Part shown: piece after piece, positions 44,851 through 55,544 of the stretch
Layout of the letters: every line of letters starts with the position of its first letter
Numbering within the stretch: position 1 is the stretch's first letter
Source of the DNA: Microbacterium oleivorans
Lineage (GTDB): Bacteria > Actinomycetota > Actinomycetes > Actinomycetales > Microbacteriaceae
Assembly: GCF_023715745.1 (NCBI RefSeq)
Contig: NZ_JAMBOV010000001.1
Location: 310,001 to 374,000 of the forward strand
Direction: 5' to 3'
Length of the DNA: 64,000 nucleotides
The notes under the pieces: model-generated
Databases searched by the model: none
The model's input: the letters and a program-made list of their open reading frames with translations, nothing else
Told to the model about the DNA's origin: nothing
Translations under genes and position numbers: made by a program

Positions 44851-47355
44851 ATGACCTCGACGCTCCGGGACCGCATCCCCGTCGGGGCGACCCCGGACGC
44901 CGTCTACGAGGGCTTCCTCGAGTGGACGCTCGAGCGCGGCATCGAGCTCTACCCGGCGCAGGACGAGGCGATCATCGAGCTCGCGTCCGGATCGAACGTG
45001 ATCCTCGCGACTCCCACCGGCACGGGAAAGTCGCTCGTCGCTGTCGCGGCACACGCGGCATCCCTGGCTCGCGGGGGCCGCACGTACTACACGGCGCCCA
45101 TCAAAGCCCTCGTCAGCGAGAAGTTCTTCGCACTCGTGGACATCTTCGGACCGGATGCCGTGGGCATGGTCACCGGCGATTCGTCGGTGAACCCCGACGC
45201 GCCGATCATCTGCTGCACCGCCGAGATCCTGGCGAACACCGCGCTCCGGCTGGGTCCCGACGCGGAGATCGACCAGGTCGTGATGGACGAGTTCCACTAC
45301 TACGGCGATCCCGACCGGGGGTGGGCGTGGCAGGTGCCGCTCCTGCTCCTGCCGAAGGCGCAGTTCCTCCTCATGTCGGCGACCCTCGGCGACGTGTCGG
45401 CGATCTCGACCGATCTCGAGCGACGCACCGGGAGGCCGGTCGCCCTCGTCGCGGGCGCGGAGCGACCGGTCCCGCTCGACTTCTCCTACGCCCGCCGCCC
45501 GGTCCATGAGGTGCTCGAAGGGCTGCTCGAGAACGGCGAGGCGCCGGTCTACATCGTCCACTTCTCGCAGGCGGCAGCCCTCGAGCGGGCGCAGGCGCTG
45601 TCGAGCGTGAAGGTCACGACGCGCGAGCAGCGCGATGCGATCGCGGACGCCATCGGCGGCTTCCGCTTCACGACCGGCTTCGGCAAGACGCTGTCCCGAC
45701 TGGTGCGCGCGGGCATCGGCGTGCATCACGCAGGGATGCTGCCGCGCTACCGCCGACTCGTCGAGACGCTCGCGCAGCGCGGCCTGCTCCGCGTCATCTG
45801 CGGCACCGACACGTTGGGCGTCGGCATCAACGTCCCGATCCGGACCGTGTTGATCACGGCGCTGTCGAAGTACGACGGCACGAAGATGCGTCAGCTGTCG
45901 GCGCGGGAGTTCCATCAGATCGCCGGTCGTGCGGGGCGCGCCGGGTTCGACACGCACGGCAGCGTCGTCGTGATGGCCCCCGAGTGGGAGATCGAGAACG
46001 CGGTCGCGCTCGCGAAGGCGGGGGACGATGCCGCGAAGCGCAAGAAGATCGTCCGCAAGAAGGCGCCGACGGGCGTCGTCAACTGGGGCGAGGGGTCGTT
46101 CGAGCGACTGGTCGCGGCCGAGCCCGAGCCGCTCTCGCCGCAGTTGCAGCTGACCTCCGCGATGCTCATCAACGTCATCGGCCGTGGGGGCGACGTGTTC
46201 GAGAACGTGCGGTCGCTCGTCTTCGACAATCACGAGCCGCGAGCCCGGAAGTACGAGCTGGCCCGCCGGGCGATCGCGCTGTTCCGGACCCTCGTGGCGG
46301 CCGACATCGTCGTGGCCGATGCCGACGGCATCCGCCTCACCGTCGACCTGCAGCCGAACTTCGCGCTCAACCAGCCGCTGTCGCCGTTCGCGCTCGCCGC
46401 GATCGATCTGCTCGACCCGGATGCCGGTGACGCCGGCGTCGGCAGCGGTCATCACGCGCTCGACGTGGTGAGCGTGATCGAGGCGACGCTCGACGACCCG
46501 CGCGCGATCCTGTCGCAGCAGGAGTACAAGGCGCGCGGCGAGGCGGTCGCGGCGATGAAGCGCGACGGCATCGAGTACGACGAGCGCATGGAGCTGCTCG
46601 AGGCGGTGACGTGGCCGAAGCCGCTGGCCGAGCTGCTGGCGCAGGCGTATGAGACGTTCGCGTCGAGTCAGCCGTGGGTGCGCGACTTCGAGCTGTCGCC
46701 GAAGTCGGTCGTGCGGGACATGTTCGAGCGGGCGATGTCATTCGGCGAGTTCGTCTCGTTCTACGGGCTCGGGCGGAGCGAGGGCCTGGTGCTGCGGTAC
46801 CTGTCCGACGCGTACCGCGCGATCCGGCAGACGGTGCCCGCTGAGGCCCGCACCGACGAGCTGCTCGACCTGATCGAGTGGCTCGGCGAGCTGGTGCGGC
46901 AGGTGGACTCGAGTCTCGTCGACGAGTGGAACGCGCTGGTGAATCCAGCGGACGACCCGGAAGCACCGGTCGTGCCGCCGGCGCCGCCGTCGATCCTCAC
47001 CAACCGTCGCGCGTTCGTCGTGCTGGTGCGCAACGAGATGTTCCGCCGGGTGCAGCTGGCCGCGCTGCAGGACGACGATGCGCTGGTCGAGCTGGATCCG
47101 GATGCCGCGTGGCCCGACGTCCTGGACCGGTACTTCGACGATCACGACGAGATCCTCACCGGCGGCGCCGCTCGGAGCCCCGCGTTATGCGTCATCGACG
47201 AGTCGTCGGCGTCCGAGGGTGTGTGGCGGGTAGAGCAGATCATCGACGACCCGGCGGGCGACCACGACTGGCGGATCCGTGCAGAGGTCGACCTGGAGGC
47301 ATCCGTCGACGAGGGCGTCGCGGTCGTGCGGGTGACCGAGGTCGTGCGGCTCTAG
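44851..47355 (+). CDS. DEAD/DEAH helicase with C-terminal DUF3516
   Basis: An 834-residue Ski2-like helicase found across actinobacteria. It has Walker A ATPTGTGKS (K60), box II MDEFHYYG, SATL, the helicase C-terminal domain with HHAGMLPRYRRLVE, and motif VI QIAGRAGRAGFDTHG. The last 400 residues are the DUF3516 region specific to this group. The role is probably RNA processing or turnover, but is not known. The stop codon overlaps the stop of the convergent gene in a CTAG. Confidence 0.9.
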   Translation: MTSTLRDRIPVGATPDAVYEGFLEWTLERGIELYPAQDEAIIELASGSNVILATPTGTGKSLVAVAAHAASLARGGRTYYTAPIKALVSEKFFALVDIFGPDAVGMVTGDSSVNPDAPIICCTAEILANTALRLGPDAEIDQVVMDEFHYYGDPDRGWAWQVPLLLLPKAQFLLMSATLGDVSAISTDLERRTGRPVALVAGAERPVPLDFSYARRPVHEVLEGLLENGEAPVYIVHFSQAAALERAQALSSVKVTTREQRDAIADAIGGFRFTTGFGKTLSRLVRAGIGVHHAGMLPRYRRLVETLAQRGLLRVICGTDTLGVGINVPIRTVLITALSKYDGTKMRQLSAREFHQIAGRAGRAGFDTHGSVVVMAPEWEIENAVALAKAGDDAAKRKKIVRKKAPTGVVNWGEGSFERLVAAEPEPLSPQLQLTSAMLINVIGRGGDVFENVRSLVFDNHEPRARKYELARRAIALFRTLVAADIVVADADGIRLTVDLQPNFALNQPLSPFALAAIDLLDPDAGDAGVGSGHHALDVVSVIEATLDDPRAILSQQEYKARGEAVAAMKRDGIEYDERMELLEAVTWPKPLAELLAQAYETFASSQPWVRDFELSPKSVVRDMFERAMSFGEFVSFYGLGRSEGLVLRYLSDAYRAIRQTVPAEARTDELLDLIEWLGELVRQVDSSLVDEWNALVNPADDPEAPVVPPAPPSILTNRRAFVVLVRNEMFRRVQLAALQDDDALVELDPDAAWPDVLDRYFDDHDEILTGGAARSPALCVIDESSASEGVWRVEQIIDDPAGDHDWRIRAEVDLEASVDEGVAVVRVTEVVRL

Positions 47356-47894
47356 GTGTGGCGGGTCCAGCCGTCGCCGTCGTGGGTGTAGACGATGCGG
47401 ACGTGACGGCGGTCGGGTGAGCCCTGCCAGAACTCGATGCGGTCGGGGACGAGGCGCCACAGCACCCAACCGCCGGCCTGGTGGAGGGCTGCGGCCGGGC
47501 TGCCGGCGACGTCCGCCGCGCTCTCTTCGGGGTCGGCCTCGCGTACGGGGCCCCGGACCCGCACGGCGCGCATGAGGGGTTGCCACCAGAAGTTCAGCGC
47601 GGCGGCGGGGTTGTTCGCGAGCTGCCGTCCCTTCTCGGAGCGGCGTGGTCCTGCGAAGGCCCAGCCTTCGGTGTCGACTCCCTTGAGGATGAGGGTGCGC
47701 GCGTCGGGGAGGCCCGCGGCATCCGCTGTCGCGAGGGTCATCGCGCGCGGTTCGGCGACGCCGGCCCGGGCGACGTGACGTATCCACGTCTCGAACAGGG
47801 TGACGGGGTCTGACGGCAGGTCGGAGAGCTCGAGAGGTGGGGGCGACCCGATGAGGGAAGGTTGGGCGCGGAGCCACCGCGTGAGCTCGTTCAT
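47352..47894 (-). CDS. PNPOx-like FMN flavoprotein
   Basis: A 180-residue split-barrel protein of the pyridoxamine-phosphate-oxidase group. It has the N-terminal domain (EPRAMTLATADAAGLPDARTLILKGVD) that binds FMN and the C-terminal dimerisation region (WRLVPDRIEFWQGSPDRRHVRIVYTHDGDGWTRHT). The C-terminal RxH segment is similar to that of PdxH, although the protein is shorter. It may oxidise pyridoxine phosphate to PLP or may be a related reductase. The ATG at 47894 has GGGAG almost touching it; the frame is open further upstream but without a ribosome site. Confidence 0.85.
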   Translation of the reverse strand: MNELTRWLRAQPSLIGSPPPLELSDLPSDPVTLFETWIRHVARAGVAEPRAMTLATADAAGLPDARTLILKGVDTEGWAFAGPRRSEKGRQLANNPAAALNFWWQPLMRAVRVRGPVREADPEESAADVAGSPAAALHQAGGWVLWRLVPDRIEFWQGSPDRRHVRIVYTHDGDGWTRHT

Positions 47895-47938
47895 ACTCCC
47901 ATCCTGCTCCCGGCTGTCGTGATGTCGGCGCGGGCGGG

Positions 47939-47944
47939 CAGACT
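47939..47944 (+). promoter_or_regulatory. -10 hexamer of a probably leaderless promoter
   Basis: CAGACT, the same hexamer as at 44839, lies exactly six bases before the GTG of the DUF1697 gene, which has no Shine-Dalgarno. Confidence 0.45.
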
Positions 47945-47950
47945 GACCTC

Positions 47951-48502
47951 GTGGCGACCTACCTGGCATTCCTGCGCGCGATCAACCTGGGGGCGAAGCG
48001 GGTCTTCCCGAAGGACGACATCCGGCGCGTCGTCGAGAGCGTCGGGTTCGAGGAGGTCGTGACCCACATCAACACGGGGAACGTGCGCTTCGAGTCGCGA
48101 ATGCGCTCGCGCGAGCGCATCGAGCGCACGCTGGAGACCGCGTTCGCCGCGGATCGCGGGTTCGAGGTGCCGACCGTCGTCTACGCCGCGAAGGAGTTCG
48201 CGGCGCTCGCCGCGGAGACGCGGCAGCTGGGCGAGGAGAACCCCGGGCTCGCGCGGCATTACGTCTACCTGCTGAAGGACGAGTTGACGACCTCGCAGGT
48301 CGCAGACGTCGAGGCGAGGGCGTCCGACAAGGGTCTGATGGTCGTCCGCGGCCGGGCGGCGCACGCGTTGCTCGAGCCGGGGTATCAGGACGGCACCGTC
48401 GACCCACTCGGGGCGGCGTCGCGGCTGGGTGTCGCGACGAACCGGAACGCGAGTGTGGTCCTGGCTCTGGCCGAGAAGTGGTGCAGCGCGTGGATGCGGT
48501 GA
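47951..48502 (+). CDS. DUF1697 domain protein
   Basis: A 183-residue DUF1697 protein. The start MATYLAFLRAINLGAKRV and VVTHINTGNVRFES are the family's best-conserved parts, and the C-terminal third ends with the TNRNASVVLALAEKW block. The function of the family is unknown. It overlaps the following GNAT gene by GTGA, so the two are co-translated. Confidence 0.92.
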   Translation: MATYLAFLRAINLGAKRVFPKDDIRRVVESVGFEEVVTHINTGNVRFESRMRSRERIERTLETAFAADRGFEVPTVVYAAKEFAALAAETRQLGEENPGLARHYVYLLKDELTTSQVADVEARASDKGLMVVRGRAAHALLEPGYQDGTVDPLGAASRLGVATNRNASVVLALAEKWCSAWMR

Positions 48503-48963
48503 TCCGCGACCCGCGGCTGACGGACGCCGAGACGATCGCCGCGTTGCATGTCGCGACGTGGCGTGAGACGTATGGGCATCTGCTCCCCGACGATTTCTTC
48601 ACCGGAGAGCTCCTGGACCGGCGGCGTCGCATGTGGACGCGGATCCTCACCGATTCGCGCCCGGAGCATGTCGTACGGGTGGCGGAGGCCGACGGCGAGC
48701 TGATCGGTTTCGCGATGTCCGGGATCTCCGATGAGGGAATCCCGCAGCTGTACATGCTCTACGTCCTGGCGGCGCAGCACGGCGCCGGGATCGGGCAGAG
48801 GCTGTTCGACGGAGTGCTCCCGCCGGGTCCGGCGGTGCTGTGGGTCGCGAAAGAGAATCCTCGGGCCATCGCGTTCTACCGCCGCAACGGCTTCGCTTTC
48901 GACGGCGCCGAGCAGAGCGACCCCGGAACGGCGGGAATCGTGGAAGCGCGGATGGTGCGGTGA
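48499..48963 (+). CDS. GNAT-family N-acetyltransferase
   Basis: A 154-residue acetyltransferase with HVATWRETYGHLLPDDFF at the N-terminus, a pattern common in GNATs near antibiotic or peptide resistance genes, and the acetyl-CoA loop AAQHGAGIGQRLFDG. ENPRAIAFYRRNGF is the classical C-terminal motif. I prefer the GTG at 48499 that overlaps the DUF1697 stop; GTGs at 48478 and 48490 are in frame. The acceptor substrate is unknown. Confidence 0.87.
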   Translation: MIRDPRLTDAETIAALHVATWRETYGHLLPDDFFTGELLDRRRRMWTRILTDSRPEHVVRVAEADGELIGFAMSGISDEGIPQLYMLYVLAAQHGAGIGQRLFDGVLPPGPAVLWVAKENPRAIAFYRRNGFAFDGAEQSDPGTAGIVEARMVR

Positions 48964-48979
48964 GAACGCGGGATTGCGA

Positions 48980-49516
48980 TCAGTGCGCGATCGGCAGCAC
49001 GAGTCTCGCTGCAGGAGCGGGGTCCGTGACGAGTCGCGCGTGGGTCTCGACGTCATAGCGAAGCTTGCCGTAGCGGAGCTTCTCCCGCTCGATCCCCTCG
49101 GCGAGGAATCCCGCCGCCGTCGCCACTCGGCATGACGCAGGGTTGTTCACCCGATGTCCGAGCTCGAGCCGATACAGCCCGTTCGCGAAGGCCCACTCGC
49201 TCACCGCGATGAGCGCGCCCGCCGCGTAGCCCTTGCCGCGCGCAGCGGGTGCGAGCCAGTAGGACATCCACGCCGTCTCGTGCCGGAACTCGATCGCAGC
49301 CGCTCCGACGTTGCCGACCGCGATACCGTCCTCGACGACGGCCCAGTTCTTCACGTGCTCGTCGAAGCGCAGGGATCGGTCGATGAACGTCGCAGCAGCT
49401 GCCCGGCTCGGCAGGTCGACGCCTCCGAACTGCGTCGCCAGATCAGAGGCGCTGCGTGATGCCTCGCTCAGCGCGGAGGCATCACCGGCATCCCACGGGC
49501 GAAGCGTGACACTCAC
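48980..49516 (-). CDS. RimJ/RimL-type GNAT acetyltransferase
   Basis: A 178-residue GNAT of the RimJ/RimL/YdaF type. It has WMSYWLAPAARGKGYAAGALIAVSEWAFA around the acetyl-CoA loop and ELGHRVNNPASCRVATAAGFLAEGIERE before the C-terminal strand. The GTG at 49516 is the first start in the frame. Members acetylate ribosomal protein termini or small molecules. It converges with the previous GNAT gene, 16 bases apart. Confidence 0.9.
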   Translation of the reverse strand: MSVTLRPWDAGDASALSEASRSASDLATQFGGVDLPSRAAAATFIDRSLRFDEHVKNWAVVEDGIAVGNVGAAAIEFRHETAWMSYWLAPAARGKGYAAGALIAVSEWAFANGLYRLELGHRVNNPASCRVATAAGFLAEGIEREKLRYGKLRYDVETHARLVTDPAPAARLVLPIAH

Positions 49517-49574
49517 GCCCCCATCCTGCCTCAGCCGTCGGGTCGCAACCCGACTCGGCCTTCAGCGACATCGC

Positions 49575-50807
49575 CTAGAACGGTGGTGGTCCGGGTGGGT
49601 CGACGGTGAAGGTCGGGATGCGGCGTTCGGGGTGGACGAGGTAGACGCGTCCGGCGGGTGAGGTCCATTCGAGCGCGCCGCCGGGTCTGGCTCGGACTTG
49701 CCAGTCGGTCTGGTGTTTGAGGGTGTGGTGCCCGCGGCACAGCGGGGCGAGGTTGTCGGAGGCGGTGGTTCCGCCGTGGTGCCAGTTGGTGGTGTGGTCG
49801 ATGTCGCACCGGTCGGCGGGGATCCCGCATCCGGGGGCCATGCACCGTGCGGCCCGCCAGGCGACCAGCCGGCGGAGGTCTGCGGGTGGCCGGTAGGTGT
49901 CGCGTCCGACGGAGAGGACGGCCCCGGTCTCGGGGTGGGTGAGCACCCGCATCCACCCCGATGCCGTCCCGCAGAGTTCCCGCGCCTTCTCGACCGGGAT
50001 CGGTCCGATCCCGTCGAGCTGCGCCGCGGGCCCCTCGCCGGTGAGGAGGGTGAGGGCGGGAACGGTGACCGTCACGGTCGGACGGATGCCTCGTGCCTTC
50101 GCCGGCAGCGACTCGGTCTCTCCGTCGATGAGGAGATCCCCGAACACGTCCGCGCGCTTCTGATCCAGGGACCGGTCATCGTCGAGGGTTTTCGCGATGG
50201 CGGTGAGCCGTCCGAGGATCGCGTGGGCTTCCACCGCGGGCAGGTGCGCGGTCAGCCACGCCATCCCGTCCACCCCGGCATCGACCCGCACGTGCCGGTG
50301 CGCGAGGGCCGCGGCGTGCTGCTGCGCGAGGGTCGCTTCCTGCTCCCGGTCGATAATGCGTTTCACCGCCCGCCGGAACGGACCCGTCGACTGTTCTTCC
50401 GCCAGGCTCAGCACCTCGTGGATGAGCCCTGCGGTCACGTTCTCGAGTTGGTCGAGCCCGTCGACGATGATCGTCGCGTGGGCCTCGGTGATCACCGCAC
50501 GACTCATCGCCTCCCACACCTGCGGGTACCGACGTACGAGCGCATGCCCGATGCCCATGAGACGTCCCGCGGCGTGCTCCGTGATCCGCAACGCAGCCGC
50601 GACCTCGAGCCGCACCGACCGTTCCACGAACGCGACCGGTTCCTCCCGCCGCCGCGCATCGGCGATCGCGTCATCCCACAACTCGACGATGCACGCATAC
50701 CGTTGCGCCGCATGCACCGTCGCCATGTCGGCGCACATCACCACCCAGTCCAGCGCGGTCGGGATCCCCTCGGGGACCTCGTCGCGAGCATCGGGCGAAC
50801 TGGACAT
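49575..50807 (-). CDS. DUF222 and HNH endonuclease domain protein
   Basis: A 410-residue actinobacterial protein with an N-terminal DUF222 helical region (about 20-300) and a C-terminal HNH nuclease domain. The HNH residues are in CMAPGCGIPADRCDIDHTTNWHHGG (paired Cys and DIDH) and NLAPLCRGHHTLKH. These genes are widespread, often multicopy in one genome, and related to the mycobacterial REP13E12 element, but no mobile-element boundary is visible here. Its biological role is unknown. The ATG at 50807 is the likely start. Confidence 0.92.
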   Translation of the reverse strand: MSSSPDARDEVPEGIPTALDWVVMCADMATVHAAQRYACIVELWDDAIADARRREEPVAFVERSVRLEVAAALRITEHAAGRLMGIGHALVRRYPQVWEAMSRAVITEAHATIIVDGLDQLENVTAGLIHEVLSLAEEQSTGPFRRAVKRIIDREQEATLAQQHAAALAHRHVRVDAGVDGMAWLTAHLPAVEAHAILGRLTAIAKTLDDDRSLDQKRADVFGDLLIDGETESLPAKARGIRPTVTVTVPALTLLTGEGPAAQLDGIGPIPVEKARELCGTASGWMRVLTHPETGAVLSVGRDTYRPPADLRRLVAWRAARCMAPGCGIPADRCDIDHTTNWHHGGTTASDNLAPLCRGHHTLKHQTDWQVRARPGGALEWTSPAGRVYLVHPERRIPTFTVDPPGPPPF

Positions 50808-50910
50808 AGTCCCAGACTAGGAGGGGGTTCCGACATCCCCTCCGGCACCGTGATCCCGCCGCAGCCCCGGGCACGCCGCCCGCTCTCGGCGCCCCACCCG
50901 GGCGCCCCAT

Positions 50911-51369
50911 TCACACCCCGCCGAGCCCCCGCATCCACGCCACTTCGCGCGTGATCTGCCCCGTCGCGACGAACGTCCGCACCTGGTGCGTTTCCGCCAG
51001 GACCCGCGCGAGCTCCGACAGATCCGCGCCGGCGAACCCGAGCGACTGCCAGAACCCGCCCGATCGGCGGCTGAACAGCCACGCGGTCGTCGCACCTTCT
51101 TCCGCGGCGCGATCGAGTGCGAATCTCGCCAGATCGGTCCCGCGACCGCGCGCCCGCGAAGAGGACACCACCGCCACACTCCGGATCAACGCGTGGCGTC
51201 CGTCGAGGCTCAGCTCGTAGCCCGTGCTACCGACGATCCGACCCGACTCGTCCCGCTCGACCCACAGCCGCACCGACGGCTCGTCCAGCCCGGTCACCGT
51301 CAGGTCGACCTCGCGCAGGAACGCCTCGACCTCACCGGCATCCGCCGTCATGCACCTGCTCAGTTCCAT
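50911..51369 (-). CDS. GNAT acetyltransferase, ArsN2-like
   Basis: A 152-residue acetyltransferase. The stretch GDEV-like AFLREVDLTVTGLDEPSVRLWVERD, then GRHALIRSVAVVSSSRARGRGTDLARFAL and LFSRRSGGFWQSLGF, resembles arsinothricin-type/ArsN2 GNATs, although no arsenic genes are nearby. The ATG at 51369 follows GGAGGAG by seven bases. The frame is open for another 150 bases upstream without a better site. The intervening 103 bases before the HNH gene hold nothing I recognise. Confidence 0.83.
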   Translation of the reverse strand: MELSRCMTADAGEVEAFLREVDLTVTGLDEPSVRLWVERDESGRIVGSTGYELSLDGRHALIRSVAVVSSSRARGRGTDLARFALDRAAEEGATTAWLFSRRSGGFWQSLGFAGADLSELARVLAETHQVRTFVATGQITREVAWMRGLGGV

Positions 51370-51547
51370 CCCCGCTCCTCCCCGTTCCCGCGCCGCGCCC
51401 CCCTGCGCCGAGACTGCGCGAGCGAGTCGAGACTGCGTTCGCGCGCCGCATCCTCGTCGCCCGGGTGCAGTCTCGCGAATCGGTCTCCCCATCCTCGCAA
51501 GCGTGCCGAGACCCTCCACACCCGCAGACCCTGTCGGATGCCGCGGC

Positions 51548-51553
51548 TAGGGT
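51548..51553 (+). promoter_or_regulatory. -10 hexamer of a probably leaderless promoter
   Basis: TAGGGT is followed by seven bases and the GTG of recQ, which has no convincing Shine-Dalgarno. Confidence 0.4.
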
Positions 51554-51560
51554 GGACCGG

Positions 51561-53618
<2,058 letters not shown>

Positions 53619-53680
53619 GCGCTCGCCCGATCAGCGGTCCCGCAGCGCCCGGGTCATCCGAGTCGACACGTCCCCTACCG

Positions 53681-53707
53681 GATCACCTTCCACGACAAGG
53701 CGTGATC
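53681..53707. terminator. Weak hairpin after recQ
   Basis: GATCAC (53681-53686) and GTGATC (53702-53707) are inverted, with an inner CTT/AAG pairing and a short bulge. It lies 62 bases after the recQ stop, has no T-run and is only a candidate terminator. Confidence 0.35.
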
Positions 53708-53772
53708 GGCATGTGACGTAACACTCTTACCTCCCGTGACTGCCCGGCGTGCGGCCGCGGAGCGGGCGTGCT

Positions 53773-53801
53773 CGGATGAGGCCTGCACCCCTCCTCATCC
53801 G
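53773..53801 (+). promoter_or_regulatory. 9-bp hairpin in the leader of the peptide ABC operon
   Basis: CGGATGAGG (53773-53781) and CCTCATCCG (53793-53801) form a perfect 9-bp stem with an 11-base loop, ending two bases before the CTGGAG ribosome site of the binding-protein gene. It could modulate translation or be a repressor site. Confidence 0.6.
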
Positions 53802-53814
53802 TCCTGGAGTCCTC

Positions 53815-55470
53815 ATGACCCGTCCCCTCCGCGCCGCCCTGGCCGTCACCCTCGGCGCCGCCCTCGTCGCCGCGATAGCCGGCTGCGCCGGCGCCGGCAC
53901 CACCCCCAGCTCCAACGCCGCCGCGGGCGAACCGCAGACCGGCGGCACCCTCACCTACCTCGAGCCACAGACCTGGAACACCCTGTACCCGGGATCGGGC
54001 GGCTTCTACCCGAACGGCGGTGTCATCAACAACATCACCGACCGTCTGCTCTACCAGGACCCCGAGACCCTCGAACTCGAGCCGTGGATCGCGACGGAGC
54101 TGCCCGAGGTGAACGCGGATGCCACTGAGTACACGTTCACGCTCCGCGACGACGTCACCTACTCCGACGGCACCCCGCTCGACGCGGAGAACGTCGCGAA
54201 GAACTTCGACCTCCTCGGTCTCGGCGACCCCGACCGGAAGTTCACCGTGTCGGAGCAGGTGACCAACTACGAGAGCAGCGAGGTGCTCGACGACCACACC
54301 GTGCGCTTCCACTTCAGCGCTCCCGCGCCCGGGTTCGCGCAGGCGACCTCGGCGATCAACGCGGGTCTCCTCTCCGACGAGACCCTCGACCGCACGAGCG
54401 AGGAGTTCGGCCCCGGCAACGCGACCGAGATCATCGGCAGCGGCCCGTTCGTCGTCGCCGCAGAGGAGATCGGCACGAAGATCAGCCTGAAGGCACGCGA
54501 CGACTACGACTGGGCGCCGCCCTCGCTCGAGCACCAGGGCCGTGCCTACCTCGACGGCATCGACTACGTCGTCGCCTCCGAGGACAGCGTCCGCGTCGGC
54601 ACGGTCGTCTCGCGACAGGCCCACATCGCCCGCGGGATCGAAGCCCCTGACGAGGCGCAGTTCTCCGCCGACGGCCTGCAGCTGCTCGCCTCCGCGACGA
54701 ACGGCGTGAACAACGGGCTGAGCTTCCGACTGCGCGACCCCGTCACGTCCGAACTCGCGGTGCGGCAGGCGCTCATCGCCGGCATCGACCGCCAGGCCAT
54801 CGTCGACACCCTCTTCAGCGACAGCTACCCGCTCGCCACCGGGGCGCTCGCGACCACCGCCCGCGGCTACACGGACACGTCGGAGTTCTACGTCTACGGC
54901 CCCGACCAGGCGAAGAAGCTCCTCGACGACGCAGGCTGGGTTCCTGGTGCCGACGGAATCCGCGAGAAGGACGGCACGCGCCTCTCCCTCACGGTCAACG
55001 AGGCCCTGCCGCAGCCGCGCTCCCGCGAGGTGATCACCCTCATCCAGGACCAGCTGCAGGACATCGGCGTCGAGATCATCCTGCTCCCCGGTGACCAGGC
55101 AGCGCAGGATGCCGCGCGCGGCGTCCCCGGCGAGCTGCAGATCTACCACTCCATGGTCGGTCGCGCCGACTACGACGTCCTGAAGTCGCAGTACTACTCC
55201 GGCAACCGCAACGCGCTCCTCAACGGCTACCCCGACGGAACCGTCGCCGACGCCGAGCTCGACGAGCTGCTGCTCGCGATCGCCTCCAGCCCCACCGAGG
55301 AGGCCCGCCAGGAGGCATCCGCCGCTGCTCAGCAGCGTCTCGCCGAGCAGGCATACATCCTGCCGTTCTTCGAGGAGCCGCAGGTCTACGGATACGTCGA
55401 CGCCGTCCACGGCTTCGCGACCGAGTCGATCGGTCGCCCGTCGTTCTACAGCACGTGGCTCGCCGGATGA
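53815..55470 (+). CDS. Peptide/nickel-type ABC transporter substrate-binding lipoprotein (KPN_01854-like)
   Basis: A 551-residue family 5 binding protein with lipobox AIAGC (C24). The family pattern is clear: TEYTFTLRDDVTYSDGTPLDAENVAKNF, the GSGPFVV block and RQALIAGIDRQAIVDTLF. The operon continues with permeases, a double ATPase, a luciferase-like monooxygenase and two CMD proteins, the composition of the loci that define the KPN_01854 binding-protein family. The ligand is unknown and may be a small peptide-like or thioether compound that the monooxygenase oxidises. CTGGAG precedes the ATG by six bases, just after the leader hairpin. Confidence 0.9.
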   Translation: MTRPLRAALAVTLGAALVAAIAGCAGAGTTPSSNAAAGEPQTGGTLTYLEPQTWNTLYPGSGGFYPNGGVINNITDRLLYQDPETLELEPWIATELPEVNADATEYTFTLRDDVTYSDGTPLDAENVAKNFDLLGLGDPDRKFTVSEQVTNYESSEVLDDHTVRFHFSAPAPGFAQATSAINAGLLSDETLDRTSEEFGPGNATEIIGSGPFVVAAEEIGTKISLKARDDYDWAPPSLEHQGRAYLDGIDYVVASEDSVRVGTVVSRQAHIARGIEAPDEAQFSADGLQLLASATNGVNNGLSFRLRDPVTSELAVRQALIAGIDRQAIVDTLFSDSYPLATGALATTARGYTDTSEFYVYGPDQAKKLLDDAGWVPGADGIREKDGTRLSLTVNEALPQPRSREVITLIQDQLQDIGVEIILLPGDQAAQDAARGVPGELQIYHSMVGRADYDVLKSQYYSGNRNALLNGYPDGTVADAELDELLLAIASSPTEEARQEASAAAQQRLAEQAYILPFFEEPQVYGYVDAVHGFATESIGRPSFYSTWLAG

Positions 55471-55487
55471 CGCAGAGTCCGTGACCC

Positions 55488-55518
55488 GGATGCGGGGAGG
55501 CGACCCCTCCCCGCATCC
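55488..55518 (+). terminator. 13-bp intercistronic hairpin after the binding-protein gene
   Basis: GGATGCGGGGAGG (55488-55500) and its exact complement (55506-55518) form a 13-bp, GC-rich stem with a five-base loop, 18 bases after the SBP stop. There is no T-run and the downstream permease lacks an obvious promoter. It is best read as a partial terminator or mRNA-stabilising stem that keeps the binding protein in excess over the permeases. Confidence 0.72.
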
Positions 55519-55544
55519 ACCCCGTTCCCCATCGAGAGGTGACC

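Noticed and set aside
49575..50807. The DUF222-HNH gene as evidence of a mobile element or intein.
   Set aside because: No terminal repeats, target duplication, integrase or interrupted host gene is present; these genes are common as free-standing genes in Actinomycetota.
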